This document shows positions 11,458-22,024 of a DNA stretch of 64,000 bases, in pieces. Numbering within the stretch: the stretch's first letter is position 1; each line of letters begins with the position of its first letter. A program made the translations under genes and the position numbers. A model generated the notes under the pieces. That model was not told the DNA's origin. It saw only the letters and a program-made list of their open reading frames with translations, and ran no database searches. Source of the DNA: Pseudovirgaria hyperparasitica (Eukaryota > Ascomycota > Dothideomycetes > Acrospermales > Acrospermaceae); NCBI RefSeq assembly GCF_010093815.1, contig NW_022985554.1:466999-530998 (forward strand), in the 5' to 3' direction.

Positions 11458-13663
11458 ATGATGCCTTACGACGAGCGCAATTATTCATACTACCCGCAAG
11501 ACCACACAAACGACAATCATCAACAACAAGCCGCGCAAGATCCGCCAAACGTCTCACCCATCGACGAGCGCTCCCATTTCCCTCCCTCCGCCAGCCTTCC
11601 TCCGCCTCCTCCTCCACCGCCAGCACATCGTCACCCTAGTCTCAGTCCTGGAAACTCATACATGCAACATCAGAATGAAAGGCAGTACGGCATCCCGGTG
11701 AACCAACGACGAGAGTCGCTCGTGACGCCAGGCATGGACAATGTCGGCGAGCGAGCCGTTGGGGGCGGTGTCACCGGCCTTGCATATGGTGTAGCCAGCA
11801 ACGCAAACGAGCGGGACAATGCGCCTCAGGCTCTGAGAGACATTGACAATTGGGGTCGTTCAGGTAACAGTGCCTCGGGTCGGCGGTACGACGCCTCTGA
11901 TCAGCCATATCCCTCCCGTGATGTGCCTGCCTCTTTATCCGGCACTCCGCAACTCCACTCGCAAGCCTCAAGATACTCCTCAAACTCCTCTGGTGGTCCC
12001 TTTTCAGACGCTGCTTACGCAATGTCTACAGGTTCCCCAGCTACCCGCTCCGAACGAAGCCTGCCATGGGACCAGAATCAGAACGCGTCGCAAGATCGGT
12101 TTAATGCCAGCCATCCGTACGCGCAGAATCCTTACAATCGGTGGTCTGATAGTCACTCGCAGCTGGCGGCCGGGGCTCACATAGACCCAAACACGATCGA
12201 GGATGATGGGGAGGACTTTCCACCCGAGACAAGTTCCAGGCAAAGACGATCCATGCTTCCGTTTGCTCACCGCAGCACTAGTCAAAATGGTCTTGGTACA
12301 GCAGCGGCGGCTGGAGCAGTCGGAGGTGTGGCTGCTGGCGGTGCTGCGCTGAGCGCGTCTCATGACGCTGGTGGACGTTATGCTCCCGTAGGAGTGCTCG
12401 ATGGGGCTTATCCGAATGAAAAGTCAGAGTGGCTGGAGAAAGAGGCCCATGGCCGCAAGCGCATGAAGTGGCTGGTCGGCATTGCCATTGGATTCATCAT
12501 TATCGGTGCTATCGTCGGAGGAATCCTCGGAGGCGTTGTCTTCAAGGGCAAGAGCGCGAATACATCCACCAGCAATGGACAGTCGGCAGCTGATGACGCA
12601 GCACAGAACGGCGATCTTGACAAGAACTCCAAGGAGATTCAGGCACTGATGAACAATTCCGAGCTGAAGAAGGTCTTTCCTGGTATGGACTACACCCCCA
12701 TCAACAGTCAATACCCAGAGTGCATCAAGAATCCGCCTTCCCAGAATAATGTCACTCGCGACGTCGCCGTTCTTTCGCAGCTCACAAATGCCATCCGTCT
12801 CTACGGCACTGACTGCAACCAAACTGAAATGGTGCTGCATGCCCTCGATCGTCTCTCTCTGCCAGATGTCAAGGTCTGGCTGGGCGTGCACCTTGACAGC
12901 AACAGCACCACCAACGAACGTCAAGTAAGCCAGATGTGGTCCATCCTAGACACCTACGGCGACGACCGGTTCAAGGGCATCATCGTCGGCAACGAAGTGC
13001 TCTACCGCAAAGACCTGACAATCACACAATTCGCCGCCAACCTGTCCGAGATCCGCACCAACATGACCAAGCACGGCATCAACCTGCCCCTAGCAGCGGC
13101 CGACCTCGGCGACAACTGGACCGCCGAGCTCGCCGCAGACGTCGACATTGTAATGAGCAACATCCACCCCTTCTTCGCCGGCGTCACCGCCGAGGCGGCC
13201 TCGGGCTGGACGTGGAGCTTCTGGAACGAAAAGGACCTCCCGCTCACCGCGGGCAACTCGAGCAAGAAGCAGATTGTCAGCGAGGTTGGCTGGCCGAGCG
13301 CCGGCGGCAACAGCTGCGGCTCTGCCACGTGCACGAGCGAGACGCAGGGCAGCATTGCGGGCATTGACGAGATGAATACGTTTATGGAGAATTACGTGTG
13401 CCAGAGCCTGGCTAACGGGACTGAGTTTTTCTGGTGAGTCTCTCCTGATGATAGTGATGCTGGTGATGAGGATAAGGGGCATTTTGAGCTAATCGACTTT
13501 TTTTTTGCTGCGCAGGTTCGAAGCCTTTGACGAGCCCTGGAAGATCCAGTTCAACGAGCCGGACAAGGGCAGGGAGTGGGAGGATAAGTGGGGGCTTATG
13601 GACGTGAATCGGAATCTGAAGAAGGGCGTTAGGATTCCGGATTGTGCGGGGCAGAGCATTTAG
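11458..13663 (+). CDS. btgC: Type II membrane endo-1,3-beta-glucanase, GH17 (btgC-like)
   Basis: Cell-wall glucan hydrolase or transglycosylase. Exons 11458-13433 and 13516-13663 give 707 residues. Residues 1-330 are a low-complexity, proline-, serine- and histidine-rich cytoplasmic region. A single hydrophobic helix follows at about 338-361 ([20 protein letters not shown]) after a basic stretch, with no N-terminal signal peptide, which marks a type II membrane protein. The GH17 domain lies outside, at about 400-700. The acid/base is E513 in GNEVL and the nucleophile E609 in SEVGWP. Several NxS/T sites fit secretion-pathway glycosylation. Length and layout match the Aspergillus BtgC group. 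Tandem ATGs at 11458 and 11461 leave the exact start open by one codon. The last intron splits a Trp codon of the conserved [11 protein letters not shown] segment. Confidence 0.95.
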
Positions 13664-14066
13664 GCTTTGCTTGGATTGAGTTTTTTTTAATTTTTCCTTT
13701 TCAATGAGGTGGGTGTTTTCTTGGGCTCTTCTTTGTGAGATGGCATTCGATTAAGAGCAATGATGCGATGCATGATGCATGATGGATGCATGAGGGATGC
13801 ATGAGGCATGGTTTTCTGTACAATTCTTTTTTTCTGGGTTGTTGTTGGGGGGGGACAGGGGGCTTTATATCTTTACTTTTGGCGTTGTTGGGGTTTCTGG
13901 GGGGTTTGAGAGGGGGTAGATTATGGGAGATAGGGAAGGGTGGTAAGGGATGATGGGAGGATAAGGAGATGATGGGAAGTGGGATAGGGGCAGAAGGGGA
14001 AGAAGAAAGGAGAGGAGGATGGACAGGTGGAAGGTGGAAAGTGGCATATCATCTCTCTGTGTGTTC

Positions 14067-14104
<38 letters not shown>

Positions 14105-14120
14105 GCTGTTTTTGTTGTTG
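14067..14120. repeat. (TTG)n microsatellite
   Basis: About 17 trinucleotide units with a few interruptions near the right end. Confidence 0.95.
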
Positions 14121-14390
14121 AAGGCATTTTTCTTTCCCTTCCTTTCGTTCCGGGCTGTTTGCCGGGCATGTGTTGCGTGCTTGTGGCTTGCATGGTTCGG
14201 ATGGGATGGGATGAGTGGATGGGCTGGCTTAGGATGGGGTGAAGGGCTGGCTTAGGATGGAATGAGTGGATGAAAGGGGCGAGGAGGGGCTGTAGCGACT
14301 ACATGGAGATGAAAGATGAAAGATGGAGATGGAGATGGAGATGGAGAAAGATGACATGACATGGCATGCGGATAAGCATCCATGTAGACG

Positions 14391-14416
14391 GACTAGACTA
14401 GACTAGACTAGACTAG
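14391..14416. repeat. (GACTA)n microsatellite
   Basis: Five perfect pentanucleotide copies followed by short TCACA-type repeats. Confidence 0.9.
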
Positions 14417-14774
14417 CACATCACATCACATTCAATGAGAACAGGACGAGAGATGAAATCGAAACGAAGCGAGCGAGTGAGAGAGATGAATCGAAATGAA
14501 GCGAGTGAGAGAAAGCATGAATGATGCTTGCTGCTCATTTCAGCCATGTCAGCCATCCGCCAGTCCAGCCATGCCAGTCACAGACAATGGTCACGCACGC
14601 ACGGAACTTGGCAGTAGACGACGAGCACGCAGGACTTGAGTACGTAGAAGTAGCATGACAGGAGAAGATAAGCTGCTATGGATGGACGAGTGGTGGTGGT
14701 AGTAGTAGTGCTATGATGAAGCAAGTGACCGGATAAGCAATACAACAGGCAGCGAGCGCACTTGAACTATCAAG

Positions 14775-14935
14775 TAATGGGCTATGAGTTATGAGCAATG
14801 AGCAACGAGTAATGAATAATGGATGGGTAGGCCAGTGAGCAATGAGCAATGAGCAATGAGCAACGAGCAATGAGCAACGAGCAATGAGCAATGAACAATG
14901 GATGGGTAGGCCAGTGAGCAATATGAGCAACAAGT
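14775..14935. repeat. GAGCAATGA minisatellite with a nested ~79-bp duplication
   Basis: Degenerate copies of a 9-10 bp unit (GAGCAATGA / GAGCAACGA). A 23-bp stretch beginning GGATGGGTAGGCCAGTGAGC occurs at 14821 and again at 14900, so a block of about 79 bp has itself been duplicated. Confidence 0.85.
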
Positions 14936-15895
14936 ATCGACCAAGGAAGAAACAAAACAATGGAGCCATCAAGCAACAGCCAGGAAGAGAGAGAGAGAGA
15001 GAGAGAGAGACGGACATGCGATGAGAAAGCAACGGAGTATTGAGCAATGAGATGTAGAAGAAGGATGTACAAGCATGACAAGCGTTCATGGTATGGTATG
15101 CCATACGACGCGTCTTGTCTACTCATATACAGAAACTCACTCCCAACTACTCACTTACTCACTCACTCACTCCCAACTACTCACTCCCAACTACTCACAC
15201 CCAACTACCCACTCACTCACAAAAACAAAACTATATTTCAATCCCACGTCATCTCTCACTTCCGTTTCCATTCTACTTCGTTTTATTTCATTTCATTTCC
15301 GTTTTCGACTTGTTTTCATACCCCCCGCCCGACAAGCAATGATACAATATCTCTCTCTCACTCACTCACTCACTCTCTTCAATCCCACAATCCCACGAAC
15401 CGTCTCCAATACCACAAACCCTCTCTCCAAACCTCCCCAAACCTCCAAACCTCCCCAAGCTCACATAAAAACGCCTCGCTATGTTCCCAATCACACACAT
15501 ATCCACACACAGATCACATACACCATCGGGCCATTTGCCCCTGTCCCCCTCTCCCCTTTCCCTCTCCCCTTTCCCCCTCCCCTAATTCCCCCGATTCCCC
15601 AAAAAAGACCACCAGCCCCCCCCTTCCTAGTCTAGTAGTATAACTTTTTTTTGTTTCGGGAACGATAGAGGGTATACCAAAATATAACAAGTAGAGCCGC
15701 CGCCGCCATCATCACCACCACCACCACCGAGATGTGAAGGCACGAATGTAGACCGACAGGAAAGAGAAAAAAAAATGGCATATATGTATGAACAGGCGCG
15801 CGAATAAGGTGTATATGTACAGCCAACCTTTCAAGCCCGGCGCAAAGTGTCGTAGTAGTGAGATGTCGGTAAAAAAAAATATCCGACAACGAATA

Positions 15896-17911
15896 TTACC
15901 AAGTTTCCTGCATACACATGTCAGTTACCATCTCATGACCACCAGCCGATCCCCAAGATAGACTCACAGCAATGTATTGCGCGCCCGACTTCTTGGCCTC
16001 CCAAAACGCCCTCGCACTCTCCTCGCTCAGGTTGCCCTTCTCCATCGCGATATCGACGAGCGCCTGCTCGACGCCCTCGCCCATGCCCTTGCTGCTACCG
16101 CACACAAAGATGCGGCCGTCAAGCGCATTGATCACGAACCAGACGAGGTCTGCCCGATGGCGCACCTCGTCCTGCACGTAGCGTGACGCGCCCTGGATGC
16201 CCTTGAACTTGCGGCTCTGCACGACCCGCTTAATCTCCTTTTCGTGGTCGCCCAGCTCGCCAGAGTAGATCTCGTCGAGCATCGAGTCGCGCACGCCCTG
16301 CACGAGCCAGATCTTGTTTGCGCAGTTGGCGTTCTTCAGTCTGTTGAGGATGAAGCCGCGGAAAGGCGCCATGCCGACGCCGGCGCCGATGAGCATCATA
16401 GGGCCATCGCCACCGAATTCACGTGACAGCGGGTTAGCCATAAGACCACGGAAAAGTGGCACGCGGAGGTCGAGCACGGATTTCGGGTCTATGCCAGAGG
16501 CTTCGGCCTCGATAAACTTGTGCGCCAGACGCTCGAGGAAACCACTGCCAACGCCGGTGCGTTTCGAGTTCTCGCTGTGCCAATCGGAGGTTTCGTGGAC
16601 CGAAACGGCAATTTCGATAAGCCGGCGACCACCCTCACGCTCACTTGAAATATGAGGGTCGTTGGAAAGGGAGTAGAACCGGGGCATTAATGGACTGAGA
16701 ACGGAAAGCAGGCTGGCCAAAGGTGGCTGTGACGAGGGAAAGGCGCGTAGTAGTTGAGGAAGCGTGAAATGTGACGATGTGCGTAGGTCACAGAAGGCGC
16801 CTTGACCCTCCGCTGACGACAGATACAGGAGCAGCTGCTTCTCGTTCGGCGCGGACGCATGTTCAGCCATCAGCCGGAGCAATGGCTTTGTCGGTGGCTG
16901 ACTCTGAATGTCAGAGCACCAGGTTAGGAGCTCTCGTCGCGTTGTCACAAGCTGGCGAGGCTGCTCCTCGCCCCAGATCGTAGGCCAGCGACCACCAGAC
17001 GTATTCAGAGTGACCGGTTTGTCCCTAACAAACTTCGGAATACCTAAGCAATCAAACACTTCATCTACCAGCTCAGTCGCGTTTGGCGGGCACACACCGA
17101 TAGCACCACCAACTTTGAAGTCAATACCGCTCTCATCTGGGTAGTCTGTGACGTCCAGATCAAAATGGAACGTTCGCTTCTCAGCACCAGGCTTTGTCAA
17201 TTCACGGGCATGGTAGATTGGCGCTGAAAACACGTCGTAGGGTGGATGCGGCTGCACAAAGGTCGGTGGGTGCTTGTGGACCAGGGTAGTGTGCTTCGGC
17301 TGGTCTTGAGCGACGGGATCGAAAGATACGGTAGTCTCGGACAGTTCAGGGATCTTTGAAAGTGTTGTGTCCAGACTCAATGGCCCTAGTTTGAGGCCAA
17401 GGCTTCGGAAAGCCTGGTTGTCGGGTAGGACGACAGGTGTAAAGTTTGGATCAGTAGTGTCAGGGGGCAGTGTCTTGACGAAACAGCATCCACCGCCGCA
17501 GCACTTTTCAATCAGTCGCGTAGCAGCATTTCCTTCCCCAAGAAGCCTGCGCAGTTCCGGGGGATTGTCTGAAATCAGGGTGGTCGACGCGCGTCTTCGC
17601 TTAGGGGTCGCATCTTGGTCTTCTGCGCTAGGACTCAAGGAGAGCTCTTTGATTGCGTCTGTGGCCTCATCTACAGGTTCTGTGTTTGGGGTTGAGGGTG
17701 CTTCCGACTCCTCGCTTGAGTCGAACGGCTCAAAGCGTTCGAGCAAGCCAGACGACTCCGAAGTGACGGATGCGTTACTATCGTGCCTCGGCGCAAGTTC
17801 GAACTTGTCAACAGCTTGACTGGGAGGATGTGGGATAGGATCGTTTGGGTGTGAGGTTTCGGTGGTGGGTATCCTCGGGCCCTTCGGGTGTGGTGTAGCT
17901 GGTGAGATCAT
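15896..17911 (-). CDS. FAD/NADPH oxidoreductase of the CPR/sulfite-reductase type, lacking a flavodoxin domain
   Basis: Ferredoxin-reductase-like flavoprotein of 651 residues. The main exon is 17911-15968; a last exon of only 12 nt (15907-15896) follows a 60-nt intron and supplies the C-terminal ETW. Without this splice the frame would run into an unrelated tail. The C-terminal Trp651 is the residue that stacks on the FAD ring in diflavin reductases. The FAD site is R411-F-Y-S in PRFYSLSNDP, and the NADPH site is GAGVGMAPFRG from about 507. A connecting domain of the P450-reductase kind lies between about 230 and 400. There is no N-terminal FMN (flavodoxin) domain: residues 1-125 are acidic and disordered, followed by a CCGGGCC motif at 137-143. 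The electron acceptor is unknown. The first in-frame ATG is at 17911; the frame stays open upstream but has no earlier ATG before the UTR intron. Confidence 0.88.
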   Translation of the reverse strand: MISPATPHPKGPRIPTTETSHPNDPIPHPPSQAVDKFELAPRHDSNASVTSESSGLLERFEPFDSSEESEAPSTPNTEPVDEATDAIKELSLSPSAEDQDATPKRRRASTTLISDNPPELRRLLGEGNAATRLIEKCCGGGCCFVKTLPPDTTDPNFTPVVLPDNQAFRSLGLKLGPLSLDTTLSKIPELSETTVSFDPVAQDQPKHTTLVHKHPPTFVQPHPPYDVFSAPIYHARELTKPGAEKRTFHFDLDVTDYPDESGIDFKVGGAIGVCPPNATELVDEVFDCLGIPKFVRDKPVTLNTSGGRWPTIWGEEQPRQLVTTRRELLTWCSDIQSQPPTKPLLRLMAEHASAPNEKQLLLYLSSAEGQGAFCDLRTSSHFTLPQLLRAFPSSQPPLASLLSVLSPLMPRFYSLSNDPHISSEREGGRRLIEIAVSVHETSDWHSENSKRTGVGSGFLERLAHKFIEAEASGIDPKSVLDLRVPLFRGLMANPLSREFGGDGPMMLIGAGVGMAPFRGFILNRLKNANCANKIWLVQGVRDSMLDEIYSGELGDHEKEIKRVVQSRKFKGIQGASRYVQDEVRHRADLVWFVINALDGRIFVCGSSKGMGEGVEQALVDIAMEKGNLSEESARAFWEAKKSGAQYIAVSLSWGSAGGHEMVTDMCMQETW

Positions 17912-17944
17912 GGTGCGGGTGGGGTGGCGAAGTCGACGAGACAC

Positions 17945-19854
17945 GGTCCCCGAGAAGTAATAGGAATGGCCTGTAGATGAGGCATTGGAGTCAGCAGGAG
18001 GTCAATGCAACTTGCAATGTCCACGACGGCAGCAAACATTGTTCCTGGGTATGTCATGGCTGATCAAGCAGACAAGCAGCAATTGTTCAGCAGAAGTCTG
18101 GGGAGGAAATGCAAAGGTGGTGGGTGGGGCGAAGAGAGACAGACTTACGGGAAGGTGTTATCAGATCCGAGAAACTACGAGTAGGAAAGGTCAAGGGGTG
18201 GCGGAGGAAGCGCGTGAAGCGAGCAATATGTAGGAGAGACAGTTTGGCGAACAGAAAGCAGAATGAACATTGGGGTAGGGAGGATATATAATATTAATAG
18301 CAAAGCCAAAGGGAGTGAAGGATGTAAAAAGGAACATGGAAGGGAACGGCGATGCGATGTAGGAGCGAGAGAGAGAGACTGAGAGAGAGCAAAGCCGAGA
18401 AAGATTAGATCCGTCGGTCTTATTGGCTGCTCGGGCCCCACTTTCGTCACCAGTTCACGGCTGAGGATGAAAGCGAGAGTCATTGCCAAGCCTTTTCCCT
18501 CTCCTCTCTTCACGCCTCATGAGGATGAGGTCAGATGTCTGCACACATGAGGTTTAACTAATTAATTGGTCAATTACATATTACTGATGCTCCTGACGAT
18601 GCTGATGTCGTCGCATCTCAACAATTTGTCTCTTGGAATTGGAGTGGGAGTGGGTTGTTATCCAGTCTGTGACATACTGGCCGTCCATCGACCCAACGCC
18701 CAAGTGGGTCGTGGTAGTCAAAGGAATGACTGACTGATTGATAAGATTGATCTAATCTTATCCATCACCGCAGCATGCACACAACGGCCCGAGGACTGGA
18801 AATGTCTCTCTGCTCTGTAATTAATTGATCACCAACAAACTCTCCGCGCTGACTGCTTACTACTATGGCCTGCTCATCACTCAGCTGATTCTGACTGTTA
18901 CCCTCCTTTTCGCATTCCCTTCCTTGCCTTTGATAATTACATCCCGAACCTCCCCACCGTCAAGTCGCTGGAAAAAATGCAGGGGAGAAAAACCAGGAAG
19001 AAACGCCGATTTCCACCGTCTTTCTGGCCCTGATCGGCGGCCCAATCAGTCCCCCGCACTGCCCCTACCGACATGCTCACATGTATAGTAATTACAGTAT
19101 GTACATATGTATCTATACGAGGCATCCCTACCTACCACTCCTGCAGCCCATCCTCTATTCGAGAAACAATGCTGAACTTCGGACTTTCACGCTTTCTCTC
19201 AAATAGTCATTTCGTGCAGTCTGCATCTCATCGATGTTCTGCTCGTGACACGTTGTCGAGGAGCGGCCGGCCGTCGTGTTCGGGAGACGAGCGGCGCAGC
19301 ATGTACGTACGTTACACACATACACACACACACACACACACTCATCATTGCGTCAACCCGTCAACCCCTCCAACGTATATCTCGGGTTGGTTTATTAGAG
19401 GAGGTCGGGTATCGAGAGCATTCCATAGGGCAGGGCAGGGCAGGTCATGGATGGATGATAGGTAATTATTCATTGCCGGGACAAGGGGGGCTGCTGGTCC
19501 ATTAGCTTCCCGAGTCCTCTGCCCGACGAGACCCCGCCTGCAGACGGAGACGCGCAGACGCAGGACGCAGACGTATAGTAGACGCTGCTCAAAGACCCTG
19601 GACCTGTTCACGTTTCTTGACACTACCTACATACACACGTGGGACCGATATTTCGGGAGCAGACGTCATGAGCAGCCATCGTATGAATGGTTGGTAGGTA
19701 GTGGTATGCTGTATCGTATTCGGCATGTCGTCATCACGTAGCTTCAGTGGCTGTGTTGATCCATACATACCTCTACAGCTACACGTGCGTGCCATGAACA
19801 TCTCTCTCGCTTTTTACCTTCGTTTCCCGCGTTCTACACGCCATTACACGACCT
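17945..19854. other. Intergenic spacer and reductase promoter
   Basis: Apart from the UTR intron, a TATATAA-like stretch at about 18285-18295 lies about 350 nt upstream of the reductase ATG and could be its TATA element (weak). A (CA)n run covers 19322-19341. The minus-strand frame at 18513-18175 is pyrimidine-rich leader translated by chance. No gene is supported between 18.5 and 19.85 kb. Confidence 0.45.
17971..18148 (-). other. Probable 5' UTR intron of the reductase gene
   Basis: On the minus strand a consensus GTAAGT donor (18148-18143) pairs with a CTACAG acceptor ending at 17971, and a CTGAC branch point (17994-17990) lies about 18 nt before the acceptor. It sits 60 nt upstream of the ATG. 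An N-terminal coding role is possible, because the frame is open across the junction, but no in-frame ATG was found in the upstream exon. Confidence 0.5.
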
Positions 19855-21502
19855 TTACGACGGTGGCGCGGCCTCAAGAGTCTCCTCGTCTGCCATCCCG
19901 GGCATCTTGCGATTCTTCTCAATCTCTTCCACCGTCTTCCGTCCTTCCTCCGTCGTCGCGTCAATCACCCCCTCCTCCACACTCAGCATACCGCCTTCGC
20001 CAAGCTGTCCGACTACCTCCTCGGCCTCTTCCACGCTCATCTTGCCCAGAACCTTGTTGACTTCATCCAACTTTCCACTCTCGAGCGCACGTCGCAGTCC
20101 GGGTGGGAACGTTTCGAAGAGCTGCCGTGACTTGACAATTTCAGGGTCTTCAGAGTCTGCTGGAGGCACCGCAATGTTGATCTGTGTGTTCGGGTCTACT
20201 GCGTGCAGTTGAATCTGTTCGACTCCTGCTTCCGGCTCCGGATTTGCCTCGCGCTCCTTCTTGATCTCCGCTGCTCGCGTGTGGATTCGTCCATATGTAT
20301 CGCGCACATCATCCGTGAACAGCTTTTGCGCTTGGTGTCCTTGGGTCGTGACTCTAGATTGATCATCAGTTGGGTTATATGCATGCTGCCAGACCTTACT
20401 CACCGCTTGAAGAACAAAGCAACGCCGTCGCGGCCTAAAGAGCGACAGTACTGCAGTAGCAGAGCTTGGTGCACGCATTGCCTGGCATGCTTTGTTTTCC
20501 CTTCAAGCTCACTGTTGAAAGCCTCGACAAGTAGACCATCCGTCTCTTTTTCCTTCAAGATCTGGGTGTTTTTCGAGATGAAATCGTGTGATGCTCGATA
20601 ATCAGTCATAGGAATCTTTGCAAACTCTTTCGCGATCGGACTAGCTTCGACACTGTCGTCGTCCACATCGTCGCCTGTCGCATCCTCAACATCCGCTTCG
20701 GCCCCTGACGACAGTCCAGCATCCGTCCGCGCTAATGGGTCGCCCTTCAGTGCTCCAGGATTGAGTAATTCTGGCTCCGTAGACTTCGATGATGCCGGTC
20801 CAGGCTCAGCTGTCGCTACCTAGTCGTCTGTCAGTCGCTATGATTGTCGTACATTCATTATGCCTGCACCTTTGAATAATTGAAACCCTCTGTCAGGTGT
20901 TCACTGGTTATATGCCTCTTCTCTTCCGTCTCTAGCTCTGCCAGCTTCTTATGGAGCTCGGCCTGTAAGTCATCCACCTTGACTTTGTGCTTGTCTATCT
21001 CTGTAAGGTACGCTTCCAGTCTGTTGTCTCCGCTCGCTTGATCCACCTCTTTCTTTACTTGATCGATCAATGACGCCATCATCTTGGAGTACGCAGGCTG
21101 CTCGCCTACATTCTTGTGGACGTCTGCAGGTGGCGCTGGGGGTTTGTCCTCGGCCGGGTCCCCCGCTGACTCCATTAGCGACTGAAATACCAGCTCATCT
21201 GCACTTCGCTCTGACGTTTTATGCGACTTGAGAGCTGTGAGGAGGTTGTTGATACGTCTCAAAAGTCCGTCGTTGATGATGCGCTCGTATTTCAGAGTCG
21301 CTATCTGGTGTTTACGGTGGTCGCGTTCTTGGTGTATTTGTGCTTGTTTTGCGCGAATGAATGATCGCTTGTCGACATTAGGGTGTACCTCAATGTCAGA
21401 GTCATCGCTGAGCTCGATAGCATCCTAGAAGCTGCGGTTAGAGAAATTAATTCCAGTGGCTCAACTCTTCTGGCGCACCCATTTGCTATAGTTGATTACC
21501 AT
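19855..21502 (-). CDS. CDC37: Hsp90 co-chaperone Cdc37
   Basis: Delivers protein kinases to Hsp90 in the cytosol. Exons on the minus strand are 21502-21479, 21424-20870, 20819-20404 and 20353-19855, giving 497 residues. The first exon encodes only MVINYSKW; it joins DAIELSDDSDIEVHPNVDKR, the signature Cdc37 N-terminus with the conserved CK2-type Ser before Asp. The N-terminal coiled coil (kinase binding) spans about 35-190, followed by an acidic linker rich in Ser/Glu/Asp. The Hsp90-binding middle domain contains EAFNSELEGKTKHARQCVHQ. The C-terminal domain contains FETFPPGLRRALESGKLDEV. The first intron uses a rare GTGCGC donor. Its 5' end faces the ABC transporter across a 522-bp shared promoter region. 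Confidence 0.96.
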
Positions 21503-22024
21503 ATTGGCGAGGCTGTCTAGGTGGGGTGAGAGTCGTCGGTATATACTCTGATTCGAGCTTCGTGGGAGGTGCGATGCCGGTGTAGACAGAGGGAGGAGTT
21601 CGCTTGTAGCTTATATGTAGAATATGGCGAGTCACAGCGTTAATGTATGATTGCGGCCTCTCGAGTCAAGCTGTCTGCAGGTGCATTCTACTATGTTCCA
21701 CCGATGGATTGCCGCCCCGCTGAGTTTCTGCCTGAGCCCTAAGGCACACGTAAGGGAAAAGTGGGGCATACTACCCCAAGCTTCGCTCTCATATGTCAAG
21801 AGCTGGATGCCGAATATCGCCGTCATCCTCCTGACTAGAGAGATCGCATTTCCTCGCATCTGAGCTTTCATTTGATCATGAGTGCTAGCTTTTCTATTCC
21901 ATTGCATTTGTTTGAACTCGTTCATATCATCGCATCAAGCAGTTACTTTGTTTCCTCGTAATTGTTTCTGCTACGACGTCACCTCTGAATCTCCCGGTAC
22001 CCTCAACCAAACACGCGCAGAGCC
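21503..22024. promoter_or_regulatory. Shared divergent promoter region, CDC37 / ABC transporter
   Basis: A 522-bp gap between two divergent start codons must hold both promoters. No clear heat-shock element (inverted nGAAn units) or canonical TATA box was seen. Confidence 0.4.

Larger units (their letters stand above)
13664..15895. other. Repeat-rich convergent spacer, no gene
   Basis: Lies between the 3' ends of btgC (+) and the reductase (-). It is a mosaic of simple repeats: GATGCATGA-type repeats at 13760-13810, (TTG)n, GGATGGG/GAGTGGATG variants at 14190-14275, (GACTA)n, a minisatellite, (GA)n at 14986-15010 and CACTCACTCCCAACTA variants at 15130-15225. The open frames across it are Ser/Thr/Leu/His runs that simply translate these repeats, so none is annotated. 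Confidence 0.6.

Noticed and set aside
11034-11639. 201-codon frame (+) over the btgC start
   Set aside because: Out of frame with the conserved enzyme and made of leader sequence; at most an overlapping upstream ORF.
12424-12924. 166-codon frame (-) opposite btgC
   Set aside because: Antisense shadow of the membrane helix and GH17 start.
15075-15635. 186-codon frame (+), Ser/Thr/Leu/Pro rich
   Set aside because: Produced by CACTCACT-type repeats.
17912-17944. GTG start 33 nt upstream for the reductase
   Set aside because: Nuclear fungal genes start at ATG almost without exception; the first in-frame ATG is at 17911.
18175-18513. 112-codon frame (-) upstream of the reductase
   Set aside because: Pyrimidine-rich leader; does not join the reductase frame through the predicted UTR intron.
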